Source of the DNA: JAKOWB01 sp038363005
GTDB taxonomy: Bacteria; Pseudomonadota; Alphaproteobacteria; Kiloniellales; JACOMY01
Direction of reading: 5' to 3'
DNA length: 64,000 nt
Assembly (NCBI GenBank): GCA_038363005.1
Contig: JBBQBI010000005.1
Coordinates: forward strand, 124,001-188,000
Numbering within the stretch: the stretch's first letter is position 1; each line of letters opens with the position of its first letter. Under the pieces are notes generated by a model. That model did not search any database. It worked only from the letters and a program-made list of their open reading frames with translations, and was not told where the DNA came from. Both the position numbers and the translations under genes were made by a program. Shown here piece after piece: positions 7,742 through 16,354 of the stretch.

Positions 7742-8512
7742 CTAACCCTCGCGCAGCGCCGTGATGCCCTCGCTCAGGTGCGCCTGCAGCAGGCCGACGT
7801 CGTAGGAATAGGACACCATGCGGAAGCCGCGCGCCATCCAGCCGCGCGCCAGCTCCACCGTCGGCGCCATGCAGGCGGCGAACTTGCCGTTGGCCTTGCA
7901 GGCCGCCAGCATGCGGTCGATCACCGCGTCGATGCGGGCGTGCCCGGTCTGCCCTGGAATACCCAGCGACAGCGACAGGTCGAACTGCCCCAGGTGCGCG
8001 CCGTCGATGCCGGGCACCGCCAGGATCTCCTCGACGTTGGCGGCGCCCTTCTCGGTCTCGATCATCGCCAGGACGATGGTGCGCTCCTCGGCCTGGCGCA
8101 TCTTCTCGGCGATGTCGCCGCCGGCGTAGTCGTCGTGCGCGCCGCCGAACATGGCGCCGCGCACGCCAGCCTTAGGATAGCGCGTCCAGGACACGATCTC
8201 CTTGGCCTCGGCCGCCGATTCCACCATCGGCAGCATCAGCCCCATGGCGCCAAGGTCGAGCAGCAGGGCGCAGAGATTGTACTGCTTGGCTGGCGGCCGG
8301 ACGATCGGCACCAGGCCGAGACCGCGGGCATAGGCGAACTGCTGCTTCATCTCGGCCATGGAGATGCCGCTGTGCTCCATGTCATAGAGCGCGAAGTCGG
8401 CGCCCGCCGCCTTGAGGATCGCCGGCAGGCCAGGGGCCACCAGCTCGAACACCATGGTGCCGAAGGCGGTACCGCCGGCCTGCAGCGTCACCTTCACCGG
8501 ATTGTCGCGCAT
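7742..8512 (-). CDS. HpcH/HpaI family 2-keto acid aldolase
   Basis: A 256-residue class II pyruvate aldolase of the HpcH/HpaI family, which cleaves 4-hydroxy-2-oxo acids to pyruvate (or a keto acid) and an aldehyde using a divalent metal. Motifs are FALYDMEHSGISMAEMKQQ, PIVRPP, GLMLPMVESAAEA, AMIETEKGAANVEEI (metal-binding Glu) and GIDGAHLGQFDLSLSLGIPGQ (Asp ligand). It lies 11 bases after the PhyH gene in the TRAP operon, so it probably processes the product of the dioxygenase acting on the imported substrate. That pathway is inferred from gene order only. Confidence 0.9.
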   Translation of the reverse strand: MRDNPVKVTLQAGGTAFGTMVFELVAPGLPAILKAAGADFALYDMEHSGISMAEMKQQFAYARGLGLVPIVRPPAKQYNLCALLLDLGAMGLMLPMVESAAEAKEIVSWTRYPKAGVRGAMFGGAHDDYAGGDIAEKMRQAEERTIVLAMIETEKGAANVEEILAVPGIDGAHLGQFDLSLSLGIPGQTGHARIDAVIDRMLAACKANGKFAACMAPTVELARGWMARGFRMVSYSYDVGLLQAHLSEGITALREG

Positions 8513-8523
8513 GCTGCTGCTCC

Positions 8524-9321
8524 TCAGCCCTGGGTGGCGAAACGCGTCAGGCAGTCCTCGCCAAGCGGCTGGATCGGCGCAAAGTCGCGCGCCGCCAGAT
8601 ATTCCGGCCGCTTGAAGGTCGTGCCGCGATTATCGATGGTACAGACATTGAGATACAGGATCACGCGGCGCAGTGGTGTGATGTTCACCGTCGAGCCGTG
8701 CACCACGTTCATGTTCATGAAGAGCACCGAGCCGGCCGGGCCGGTGATGGCCTCCAGCCCGTTCTGCCGCACCAGGCGGTCCAGCGTCTCGAAAGAGATG
8801 TCGTAGCGGTACTTGGCCGCCGCGTCATGATCCTCGGCGCCCTCGTTGATGCGCGCCTCCTGCACGATGCCGGCGTGCTGCGTGTGCGGCACCAGCATCA
8901 GCGGCGCGTTGCAGGCCGTCACCTCGTCGAGGAAGATCGAGATCATCAGGCCCTTGGGCTCCGGCACGCCGTCGACCCGGTGATAGGTGCCGAAGTCCTG
9001 GTGCCAGTCGACCACGGCGCCGCCCATCTGCTTGGCGTTGACGCGCGACTGGTGGACATAGATCTGGTTGCCCAGCAGCTGCTCGGCCGGCGCCACCAGG
9101 CCCGGATGGCGCGACAGCGCGCGGAAGCGCTCGTCCAGCAGGTGCATGCCATAGACCACGTGCGGCTTGCCGTCGCGTTCGCGCATCACCTGCGGCCCCT
9201 CGCTGGCGATGACGTCCTGCATGGCGCCTTCCAGCACCGCCAGCTCGGCCGGCCGCAGCAGCGCGGGCGCCAGCACGTAGCCCTTGTCGTTGTATTCGTC
9301 GATCTGTGCCTGGCTCAGCAT
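8524..9321 (-). CDS. Phytanoyl-CoA dioxygenase (PhyH) family protein
   Basis: A 265-residue non-haem iron, 2-oxoglutarate-dependent oxygenase. The metal motif is HQD in VDWHQDFGTY and the distal His is in VVHGSTVNITPLRRVILY, with the Arg typical of 2-oxoglutarate binding. The C-terminal FKRPEYLAARDFAPIQPL tail is common in environmental PhyH proteins acting on small molecules rather than phytanoyl-CoA. The ATG at 9321 (MLSQAQIDEYNDKGYV) is the natural family start. It is 20 bases from the TRAP large permease gene and followed by the aldolase, so it likely hydroxylates the transported substrate. Confidence 0.9.
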   Translation of the reverse strand: MLSQAQIDEYNDKGYVLAPALLRPAELAVLEGAMQDVIASEGPQVMRERDGKPHVVYGMHLLDERFRALSRHPGLVAPAEQLLGNQIYVHQSRVNAKQMGGAVVDWHQDFGTYHRVDGVPEPKGLMISIFLDEVTACNAPLMLVPHTQHAGIVQEARINEGAEDHDAAAKYRYDISFETLDRLVRQNGLEAITGPAGSVLFMNMNVVHGSTVNITPLRRVILYLNVCTIDNRGTTFKRPEYLAARDFAPIQPLGEDCLTRFATQG

Positions 9322-9341
9322 CGGGACCTCCAAGAATGCGG

Positions 9342-10643
9342 CTAGCCGACCAGCCAGAGTGCCAGCGGCGGAAAGAACAGCAGGGCGGCGAGCGCCACGA
9401 TCTGTAGGGCGATGAAGGGCAGCACGCCGAGGAAGATCTCCTGCAGCGTGATGTCGGGCGGGGCGACGCTCTTCAGGAAGAAGGCGGCCGGGCCGAAGGG
9501 CGGGCTGAGATAGGCAATCTGGACATTCACGCAGAACAGCACGCCGAACCACACGGGATCGAGGCCCAGGTCGCGCACGATGGGCACGAAGATCGGCATG
9601 GCCAGCAGGCAGATGCCGATCCAGTCCATCACCGTGCCGAGCACGAAGACCACCAGCATCATCACCGCGACGATGCCGATCGGCCCCAGCGGCAGGTCCT
9701 GCATCACCTGGCTGACGAAGTGGGTGCCGCCGATCAGGCCGTAGACGCCGATCAGCGCGGTTGCACCGAAGGTGAGCCACAGGATCATGCCGCAGGTGCG
9801 CATGGTCTGCCGCCCGGCCTCGATCAGCAGCGCCAGGGTCAGGCAGCGCCGCACCACGGCGCAGAGCAACGCGCCGGCCACGCCCATGGCGGCGGCCTCG
9901 CTGACCGAGGCGACGCCGCCGTAGATGCTGCCCAGCACCACGCCGATCACCAGCAGCGGCAGGGCCAGCGACTTCAGCGCCGCCAGCTTCTGCCCGAAGC
10001 TGAGCACCGGCCCGTCGCTGGCGACCGGGCCCAGCGCCGGGTTGATGCGGCAGCGGATCACCACATAGGCCATGTAGAGCAGCGCCAGCAGCAGCCCCGG
10101 GCCGATGGCGCCGAGGAACAGGTCGCCGATCGAGACGCTGGCGGTCAGCCCATAGATGATCAGCACCAGCGACGGCGGGATCATCGCACCCAGCGCGCCG
10201 CCGGCGCAGATCGTGCCGATCGCCAGCTTGCGGTCGTACTTCAGGCGCAGCATCTGCGGCAGTGCCACCATGCCCAGCAGGATGACCTCGCCGCCGACGA
10301 TGCCGGTCATGGCGGCCATGAAGACCGCCGCCACCATGGTCTGCAGCGCTACGCCGCCGCGCAGGCGTCCGGACCAGACATGCATGGCGTCATAAAGGTC
10401 GTGCGCCACACCGGAGCGTTCCAGGATCGAGGCCATCAGCACGAACATCGGCACCGAGGCGAAGGTGTAGTTGTCGACCGTGGCGTAGATCCGGCTGGCG
10501 ATCAGTGGCAGGCCGGTGGGGCCGAAGGTCAGCAGCAGTGTGATCACCGCCACCGAGCCGGTGACGAAGACCAGCGGGATGCCCAGCATCATCAGGCCGA
10601 CGACGCCGAGGCCCATGCAGAGGGTAATGTCACCGATGTCCAT
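9342..10643 (-). CDS. TRAP transporter large permease (DctM family)
   Basis: A 433-residue inner-membrane protein with about a dozen hydrophobic helices, the size expected of DctM. Typical segments are LGIPLVFVTGSVAVI, FASVPMFVLMASILERSG, MAAMTGIVGGEVILLGMVALPQM, CAGGALGAMIPPSLVLIIYG and the C-terminal NVQIAYLSPPFGPAAFFLK. DctM carries the sodium-coupled transport path. It is nine bases from the small permease gene, in the order DctP-DctQ-DctM-PhyH-aldolase. The substrate class (organic acid) is inferred. Confidence 0.93.
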   Translation of the reverse strand: MDIGDITLCMGLGVVGLMMLGIPLVFVTGSVAVITLLLTFGPTGLPLIASRIYATVDNYTFASVPMFVLMASILERSGVAHDLYDAMHVWSGRLRGGVALQTMVAAVFMAAMTGIVGGEVILLGMVALPQMLRLKYDRKLAIGTICAGGALGAMIPPSLVLIIYGLTASVSIGDLFLGAIGPGLLLALLYMAYVVIRCRINPALGPVASDGPVLSFGQKLAALKSLALPLLVIGVVLGSIYGGVASVSEAAAMGVAGALLCAVVRRCLTLALLIEAGRQTMRTCGMILWLTFGATALIGVYGLIGGTHFVSQVMQDLPLGPIGIVAVMMLVVFVLGTVMDWIGICLLAMPIFVPIVRDLGLDPVWFGVLFCVNVQIAYLSPPFGPAAFFLKSVAPPDITLQEIFLGVLPFIALQIVALAALLFFPPLALWLVG

Positions 10644-10652
10644 GACCGCGTC

Positions 10653-11171
10653 CTACCAGTGCAGGCCCTGGCGCCGATGCACCAGCAGCTGCACCGCCAT
10701 CAGCGCGGCGGAGACCACGATCAGCGGTTTCAGGATCGCCGGGGTCGGCGAATCGAAGGCGGTCTTGGTGCTGTCCCAGTTGCTCAGCGCCGCCCAGCCT
10801 TGCTTCCAGCCGCCCCAGGCGACGGCGACCAGGAAGATCAGCCCGAGCAGCAGGCCGAACCAGTCGATGGCGCGCCGCAAGCGCGGCGGAAAGCGGTCGA
10901 CCAGCACGGTGATGCGGATGTGTTCGCGCCGCTCCAGGCTATAGAGCCCACTGATCACGAAGCAGATGGCGCTCAGCAGGATCGTGGTCTCCTGCACCCA
11001 GATCGTCGGCTTGTTGAAGACATAGCGCATTACCACCTCGTAGACCGAAATCAGCACGGCCACGAGGAACAGCGGCGCCAGGCATTCGCCCAGGCCATGC
11101 GACAGCGCACTGACCGGGTCGCGCCTGGTGGCGCGACCCGGTTCAGCCGCCTCAGGGTGCGAGGGGTCCAG
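10653..11171 (-). CDS. TRAP transporter small permease (DctQ family), probable CTG start
   Basis: The four-helix DctQ subunit. Characteristic segments are SVYEVVMRYVFNKPTIWVQE and SLERREHIRITVLVDRFPPR. GTG at 11063 is the only canonical start in the frame, but it would remove most of the first membrane helix (ECLAPLFLVAVLISV). No ATG, GTG or TTG exists between 11063 and the upstream in-frame stop at 11205-11207. CTG at 11169-11171 has AAGGG seven bases upstream, overlapping the DctP stop, and gives a 172-residue product of normal length. I therefore annotate CTG, with uncertain start. The family assignment is secure. Confidence 0.85.
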   Translation of the reverse strand: MDPSHPEAAEPGRATRRDPVSALSHGLGECLAPLFLVAVLISVYEVVMRYVFNKPTIWVQETTILLSAICFVISGLYSLERREHIRITVLVDRFPPRLRRAIDWFGLLLGLIFLVAVAWGGWKQGWAALSNWDSTKTAFDSPTPAILKPLIVVSAALMAVQLLVHRRQGLHW

Positions 11172-11181
11172 CTGAGTACCC

Positions 11182-12246
11182 TTACGCGAGCAGCCCGATT
11201 TCCTTCAGGAAGTCAGTCTGGCTGTCGACCACCTTCTTGGCCATCGGCGAGTCCTTGGCCAGGTCCTGCCAGACGCCGGCGGCGATCTCGCGGAACTTCA
11301 GGCGATCCTCGGCGGACCAGCTGATGAGCTCCAGCCCCCGCTCCTTCGCGGTGGCGGCGATCTTGGCGTCCTCGATCATCAGCCGCTGGTACATGTCGCG
11401 GCCGAAGTCGCGGGTGGCCACCGTCATGATCTCCTGCAGGTCGGCGGGCAGCGACTTCCAGCGGTCCATGTTGACCACGATGTCGGTGGCCGGCATGGAG
11501 TGGAAACCGGGATAGAGCGCGTACTTGGCGATCTTCTCGAAGCCCAGGTCGACGTTCATCGACAGCGTGCCCCAGTCGGTGGCGTCGATCACGCCGCGCT
11601 CCATCGAGGTATAGACCTCGCCGCCCGGCATGGTGACCGGGGCGGCGCCCAGGATCTCCAGGATCTTGCTGACCGCGCCGGTGGGCGAGCGGATCTTCAC
11701 GCCCTTGAAGTCGGCGATGGTACGGATCGGCACGCTGGTCGGGATCGACTCCATGCCGTGCCACACCAGGCCGACGTGCTGCGTGCCGTAGGAGGCATAG
11801 AGCTCCTGCGCCAGCGCCTTGCCGCCGCCGTACTCGTACCAAGCCTGCATCTGGTCGGGCCGCTCGTAGGCGCCGGCCAAATCGCCCAGCATGACGAAGG
11901 CGATGTCCTTCTGTGCGACGTAGCCGCCGCCGCCGTTCTGTCCGTCCAGGATGCCGTCAGCCACGGCGTCGTACATTTCCAGCGGGCCGACCACGGTGCC
12001 GCTGGCCAGCGGCTCGATGGTCAGGCGGCCGTCGGTCATGGCGCCAACGCGGGCGCAGAAATCCTGGAAGATGGTCATGTTGATCGAGCCGGCGGCCCAC
12101 AGCGTCTGGAAGCGCCAGGCGAAGCTGTCGGCCGCGCGTGCCCGGCGGCTGCCCAGCGTGGCGGCCCCAACGGTGGCGAGCGGCACCGCCGCGGCGGCGC
12201 TGCTCAGAAACGCACGGCGTCCCTTGAAATCCTTCTGCTTGCTCAT
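11182..12246 (-). CDS. TRAP transporter substrate-binding protein (DctP family)
   Basis: A 354-residue periplasmic solute receptor. The N-terminus has a twin-arginine-type signal (GRRAFLSSAAAAVPL) ending near SRRARA, suggesting Tat export. The mature part has FAWRFQTLWAAGSINM, a GVKIRSPTGAVSKILEILGAAPVTMP core and EVYTSMERGVIDATDWGT, typical of the DctP/TAXI-like receptors that bind carboxylates. It leads the TRAP operon and faces a LuxR-type regulator across a 196-base divergent promoter region. The ligand is unknown; relatives bind 2-keto acids, sialic acid, lactate and aromatic acids. Confidence 0.93.
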   Translation of the reverse strand: MSKQKDFKGRRAFLSSAAAAVPLATVGAATLGSRRARAADSFAWRFQTLWAAGSINMTIFQDFCARVGAMTDGRLTIEPLASGTVVGPLEMYDAVADGILDGQNGGGGYVAQKDIAFVMLGDLAGAYERPDQMQAWYEYGGGKALAQELYASYGTQHVGLVWHGMESIPTSVPIRTIADFKGVKIRSPTGAVSKILEILGAAPVTMPGGEVYTSMERGVIDATDWGTLSMNVDLGFEKIAKYALYPGFHSMPATDIVVNMDRWKSLPADLQEIMTVATRDFGRDMYQRLMIEDAKIAATAKERGLELISWSAEDRLKFREIAAGVWQDLAKDSPMAKKVVDSQTDFLKEIGLLA

Positions 12247-12442
12247 ACGGGTCTCCCTCCGGCCGTCGCGCCTTGTTGAAGCCTGCGGGTCAGGCCATGG
12301 CGCGATCCATGCGGCAGGCTAGGCAGCAAGCGCGGCCCGGCGCATCACCCGTTTGCGGTAGATTTCCCAGCCCGGCGGCGTTGAATCGGCCGGCACCAGG
12401 GCGCATCATGCCAGACCCTGCGGCTGGGAGCCCTTCAGTGAC
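12247..12442. promoter_or_regulatory. Divergent promoter region between TRAP operon and LuxR-type gene
   Basis: This 196-base spacer separates dctP-like (minus) from the LuxR-type regulator (plus), so it must hold the promoters of both. I could not identify convincing -35/-10 pairs or a clear operator by eye. Regulation of the TRAP operon by the divergent regulator is inferred from position. Confidence 0.5.
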
Positions 12443-13561
12443 ATGGGTCGGCTGGACCGCCTGATCGAGCGCATCTACGACGGTGGCGTCTGCGACGACG
12501 CCTGGCACGACATCGTGCCCGGCATCGTCCAGGCCTGCCAGGCGCGCAGCGCCGTGCTGCTGATCAGCAACCAGGCGACCGGACAGCTGGCCTTTGCCGA
12601 CGAGTTCGGCCTGGGCACCGAATACCGCCGCGCCTACCTGGAAGACCTGCGGCGCGACGACCTGCGCTTCGACGACCTGCTGAGCCAGCCGGTCGGCACC
12701 TTGCGCACCGATTCGATGATCCCGCGCTACGACAGCTACGTCGCCAGCCGGGCCTACCGCGAGCTCTACAGCAAGCTCGGCACCGAGCACGCCATGGGCG
12801 CCTTCCTCTACAGCGACGGGCGCACCGCTATCGGCTTCCGCCTGTTCCGCTCCTGCCGCGACGGCGCCTTCGCCGATGCCGAGCTCGACAGCTATCGCCA
12901 GCTCATGCCGCACCTGGCGCGTTCCTTCCGGCTGCGGGCGCTGAACCACGGCGGGCGGCGCCAGCTGCGCGCGCTGGGCGAGACGCTGGACCTGCTGCCC
13001 TGGGGCCTGCTGCTGTTCGCCGCCGACGGCACGCTGCTGGCCGGCAACCGGCCCGGCCGTGACTGGATGGGCGAGGATCGCCGCCGCGCCGCCGCCGCCC
13101 GCCTGGCAACCCAGGCCTTCGCCGAACACGCCCGCGGCGGCCAGCGCCACTTCGCCGGCGACCTGCCGCCCAGCGACCCGGCCGAGCCGCCGCGCCGCCT
13201 GCGCATCGACCTGCTGCGGCCGGAGGACCCCTGGTTCGACGCCGGCGAGCCGGTGGCGCTGCTGTCCTTCGCCGGCCCGGCGGTCGCCAGCGGCGGCGGT
13301 CCGGAGGCCGGTGCCATGCTGCGCCTGCTCTATGCCCTGACCGAGAGCGAGGCCCGCCTGGCGGCCGCCCTGGCCGGCGGCGACAGCCTGGGCGCCTACG
13401 CCCGCGCCCAGGGCATCGCGCTGGAGACCGCCCGCACCCACCTGCGCAATATCTTCGCCAAGACCGGGACGCGCCGGCAGGGCGAGCTGCTGCGCCTGAT
13501 CCTGGGCGGCCCGGCGGCCCTGACCCTGCAGGGCGGCGGCGGCAATCGCCTGCCCGCCTAG
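12443..13561 (+). CDS. LuxR-type helix-turn-helix transcriptional regulator
   Basis: A 372-residue protein. The last 65 residues form a LuxR-type HTH (LTESEARLAAALAGGDSL, IALETARTHLRNIFAKTGTRRQGELLRLI). The N-terminal 300 residues are a sensor region not closely matching PAS or autoinducer-binding domains by eye. It begins RLIERIYDGGVCDDAWHDI, a pattern seen in LuxR regulators beside catabolic operons. It is transcribed divergently from the TRAP/PhyH/aldolase operon and is the obvious candidate for its regulator. No receiver domain is visible, so it is probably ligand-responsive rather than a two-component regulator. Confidence 0.87.
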   Translation: MGRLDRLIERIYDGGVCDDAWHDIVPGIVQACQARSAVLLISNQATGQLAFADEFGLGTEYRRAYLEDLRRDDLRFDDLLSQPVGTLRTDSMIPRYDSYVASRAYRELYSKLGTEHAMGAFLYSDGRTAIGFRLFRSCRDGAFADAELDSYRQLMPHLARSFRLRALNHGGRRQLRALGETLDLLPWGLLLFAADGTLLAGNRPGRDWMGEDRRRAAAARLATQAFAEHARGGQRHFAGDLPPSDPAEPPRRLRIDLLRPEDPWFDAGEPVALLSFAGPAVASGGGPEAGAMLRLLYALTESEARLAAALAGGDSLGAYARAQGIALETARTHLRNIFAKTGTRRQGELLRLILGGPAALTLQGGGGNRLPA

Positions 13562-13637
13562 GGTGCCGCGGGCGCCAGCTTTCCGGCCCCCTTGCATTCC
13601 CCCTGCAAAGCGGCTATCTCCCCAGCCGCTTTCGATC

Positions 13638-13712
13638 GCGGGCGTAGCTCAGGGGTAGAGCACAACCTTGCCAAGGTTGGGGTCGAGGGTTCGAATCCCT
13701 TCGCCCGCTCCA
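13638..13712 (+). tRNA. tRNA-Gly (GCC)
   Basis: A complete cloverleaf of 75 bases including an encoded CCA. The acceptor arms are GCGGGCG/CGCCCGC, the D-arm is GCTCAGGGGTAGAGC, the anticodon arm is CAACC-TTGCCAA-GGTTG with anticodon GCC, and the T-arm is GAGGG-TTCGAAT-CCCTT. The discriminator base is T. It is followed after about 34 bases by a terminator. Confidence 0.97.
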
Positions 13713-13746
13713 TTCTCCCCACAGGGAGGTGGGTACGAAAGTCGCA

Positions 13747-13772
13747 AAAGGCGGCCGCGAGGCGGCCTTTTT
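13747..13772 (+). terminator. Rho-independent terminator after tRNA-Gly
   Basis: A hairpin in which AAAGGC pairs with GCCTTT and an inner GCC pairs with GGC, separated by one G/G mismatch, with a GCGA loop and a T-run ending at 13772. It lies between the tRNA and the convergent flavin monooxygenase gene. Confidence 0.75.
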
Positions 13773-13782
13773 GCTGGGCGCC

Positions 13783-15117
13783 TCAGGCCTTCGGAAAGAA
13801 CCGGTTCTCCGGCCGTGGCAGCCCCAGGTTCTCGCGCAGTGTCGTCCCCTCGTAGGCCGTGCGGAAGAGGCCGCGGCGCTGCAGCTCCGGCACCACCATA
13901 TCCACGAACTCCTCCAGGCCGCCGGGCAGCCAGGGGAACATGATGTTGAAGCCGTCGCAGGCACCGGTCATCAACCACTCCTCCATGCCGCTGGCGATCT
14001 CCGCCGGGGTGCCGACGAACTCCAGGGTGCCGTAGCTGCCGCCGACGATCTGGGCGAGCTGGCGCACCGTCAGCTGCTCGTCGCGGGCGCGCTGGATCAG
14101 GCGCAGGCGGGCGCTCTTGCTGGCATTGCTCTCCGGGATCTCCGGCAGCGGGCCATCGAGGTCGAAGCCGCGCACGTCGGTGCCAAGCAGCACCGAGAGC
14201 GAGGCCAGGCCGCTGTCGGGATGCACCAGCGAATCGAGTTTCTGCTTCTTCGCCCGCGCCTCGGCCGTGGTGGCGCCGACCACGACGAAGGCGCCGGGCA
14301 GGATCTTCAGGTGGTCGGGGTCGCGGCCCAGCACCGCCATGCGGCCCTTCACGTCGGCGTAGAAGGCGCGCGCCTGGGCGATCTCGCTCTGCGCGGTGAA
14401 GACCGCCTCGGCGGTCTCGGCGGCGATCTGCCGGCCGTCCTCCGACGAGCCGGCCTGCACGATCACCGGCCAGCCCTGAATCGGGCGCGCCACGTTCAGC
14501 GGCCCCTTTACCTTGAACCACTCGCCCTTGTGGTCGAGCGTGTGCAGCTTCGCCGGATCGAAGAAGACGCCACTCTCCTGGTCGCGGACGAAGGCGTCGT
14601 CGGCCCAGGAATCCCACAGGCCGGTGACCACGTCATAGAACTCCCGCGCGCGGCGATAGCGTTGGTGGTGTTCCAAGTGCTCCTCGCGGCCGAAGTTCAG
14701 CGCCTCGTGCGGGTTGGCCGAGGTCACCAGGTTCCAGCCGGCGCGCCCGCCGCTGAGGTGATCCAGCGAGGCGAAGCGCCGTGCCACATGGTAGGGCTCG
14801 TTGTAAGTGGTCGAGGCCGTGGCGATCAGGCCCAGGTGCTTGGTCACCATGGCCAGCGCCGGCAGCAGGGTCAGCGGCTCGAAGGAGGTGACGGTGGCGC
14901 TGCGCTGCAGGGCCGCCATCGGCATGTTGAGCAGCGCCTGGTGGTCGGCCATGAAGAAGGCGTCGAACAGCCCGCGCTCCAGCGTCTGCGCCAGATGCGC
15001 CAGGTGCTGCAGGTTGAAGTTGGCGTCCGGCCAGGCGCCGGGATAACGCCACCAGGCGGAATGGATCGACACCGGGCGCATGAAGGCGCCAAGGCGCAGC
15101 TTGCGGTCCTGGGACAT
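13783..15117 (-). CDS. LLM-class flavin-dependent monooxygenase (NtaA/SnaA/DszA type)
   Basis: A 444-residue bacterial luciferase-like FMNH2-dependent monooxygenase. The N-terminus RKLRLGAFMRPVSIHSAWWR, the FDAFFMADHQAL strand, SFEPLTLLPALAMVTKHLGL, TASTTYNEPYHVARRFASLDHLSGGRAGWNLVTS and the later GWPVIVQAGSSEDGR are typical of the nitrilotriacetate and dibenzothiophene-sulfone monooxygenase branch. The family oxidises C-N or C-S compounds with a partner flavin reductase, which is not present nearby. I chose the ATG at 15117 (MSQDRKLRLG); the longer frame reaches into a palindromic repeat. Confidence 0.9.
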   Translation of the reverse strand: MSQDRKLRLGAFMRPVSIHSAWWRYPGAWPDANFNLQHLAHLAQTLERGLFDAFFMADHQALLNMPMAALQRSATVTSFEPLTLLPALAMVTKHLGLIATASTTYNEPYHVARRFASLDHLSGGRAGWNLVTSANPHEALNFGREEHLEHHQRYRRAREFYDVVTGLWDSWADDAFVRDQESGVFFDPAKLHTLDHKGEWFKVKGPLNVARPIQGWPVIVQAGSSEDGRQIAAETAEAVFTAQSEIAQARAFYADVKGRMAVLGRDPDHLKILPGAFVVVGATTAEARAKKQKLDSLVHPDSGLASLSVLLGTDVRGFDLDGPLPEIPESNASKSARLRLIQRARDEQLTVRQLAQIVGGSYGTLEFVGTPAEIASGMEEWLMTGACDGFNIMFPWLPGGLEEFVDMVVPELQRRGLFRTAYEGTTLRENLGLPRPENRFFPKA

Positions 15118-15210
15118 GGGTGACCTCCGATGCCACAGTTTGGCAGAGCGCGGGGCGCCGGACAGAGGGACTTGCGGACAAGGACCTTCTTTCGCCCCAC
15201 AGTGAACTTT

Positions 15211-15299
15211 CGTCATGCCCGGGCTTGACCCGGGCATCCAGGTCGCTACGACGGCCGGCAAGGACCTGGATCCTCGGGTCAAGCCCGAGGATGACGACA
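15211..15299. repeat. Intergenic palindromic repeat, class A
   Basis: A long imperfect inverted repeat in the 201-base gap between two divergent genes. The outer arms are CGTCAT and ATGACG. Inside are two self-complementary blocks, GCCCGGGCTTGACCCGGGC and CCTCGGGTCAAGCCCGAGG, with GGTC and GACC near the centre. It resembles the short non-coding palindromic elements spread through many alphaproteobacterial genomes. Related class B copies occur at 16355, 19572 and 20717. Confidence 0.7.
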
Positions 15300-15318
15300 C
15301 TTAGGAAGGTGAAGACTC

Positions 15319-16329
15319 ATGCAAGCCTGGCGCTACGATTCCTTCGACTCCATCGAGAGCCTGGGCCTGCACGAAGCGGCGGCGCCCACCCCGCAGCGCG
15401 GCGAGCTGCTGCTGCGCGTCAAGGCGGTGGCGCTGAACTATCGCGACCTGGCGGTGCTGCTGGGGCGTTACGTGCAGAACGCCAAGCCTGGCCTGGTGCC
15501 GGCCAGCGACGCGGCGGCCGAGGTGATCGCGGTCGGCGAGGGCGTCACGGCCTATAAGCCCGGCGACCGGGTGATCAGCTGCTTCCATCCGCGCTGGTTC
15601 GGCGGCGCCATCCCGGACGACTGGGTGGCCGACAGCTATGGTACCGGGCGCGACGGCTGGCTCTGCGAGCAGAAGGTGGTCTCGCAGGAGGCCGTGGTGC
15701 CGCTGCCGGACGCCCTGAGCTTCGCCGAGGGTGCCACCCTGCCCTGCGCCGCGGTGACCGCCTGGACCGCGCTGATGGGCCCGGCACCGCTGCGCGCCGG
15801 GCAGACGGTGCTGACCTTGGGCAGCGGCGGCGTCTCGATCTTCGCGCTGCAGCTCGCCAAGGCCATGGGCGCGCGGGTCATCGCCACCACCGGCGGGCCG
15901 GGCAAGATCAACCGCCTGCGCGCGCTGGGCGCCGACGAGGTCATCGACTACAGCGCCACGCCGGACTGGGGCGCCGCGGTGCGCGCCCTCACCGGCGGGC
16001 GCGGCGCCGACCGCGTGATCGAGGTCGGCGGCCCGGCCACGGTGAACCAGTCGCTGCAGGCCGTGGCGCGCGGCGGCGAGGTCGTGCTGATCGGGTTTCT
16101 GTCGAGCGACAACCCCGGCATCGACTACTTCCGCCTGAAGGGCACCGGCGCCAGCGTGCGCGCCATCACGGTAGGCGACCGCGCGGCACTCGCCGAGCTG
16201 GTGCGGGCGGTGAGCGTGACGGGCCTCAAGCCGGTGATCGACAGCGTCTTCCCCTTCGCCGAGGCACGCGCGGCCTTCCGCCATCTCGAGGCCGGCAAGC
16301 ACGTCGGCAAGGTGGTGATCGAGGTTTAG
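15319..16329 (+). CDS. Zinc-independent MDR-family NAD(P)-dependent oxidoreductase
   Basis: A 336-residue medium-chain dehydrogenase/reductase. It has the GroES-like N-domain (LLLRVKAVALNYRDLAVLLGRY) and a Rossmann domain with LTLGSGGVSIFALQLAKAMGARVIATTGG. It lacks the usual structural zinc cysteine cluster. The segment EGATLPCAAVTAWTALMG is typical of quinone oxidoreductase and crotonyl-CoA-reductase relatives. SD AAGGTG lies shortly before the ATG at 15319. It stands alone, flanked by palindromic repeats. The substrate is unknown. Confidence 0.88.
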   Translation: MQAWRYDSFDSIESLGLHEAAAPTPQRGELLLRVKAVALNYRDLAVLLGRYVQNAKPGLVPASDAAAEVIAVGEGVTAYKPGDRVISCFHPRWFGGAIPDDWVADSYGTGRDGWLCEQKVVSQEAVVPLPDALSFAEGATLPCAAVTAWTALMGPAPLRAGQTVLTLGSGGVSIFALQLAKAMGARVIATTGGPGKINRLRALGADEVIDYSATPDWGAAVRALTGGRGADRVIEVGGPATVNQSLQAVARGGEVVLIGFLSSDNPGIDYFRLKGTGASVRAITVGDRAALAELVRAVSVTGLKPVIDSVFPFAEARAAFRHLEAGKHVGKVVIEV

Positions 16330-16354
16330 GAGCGCCATGCAGCGCGCCGCTGAT

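Noticed and set aside
13638..15117. tRNA-Gly as an attachment site of a genomic island
   Set aside because: No integrase and no repeat of the tRNA 3' end was noticed downstream.
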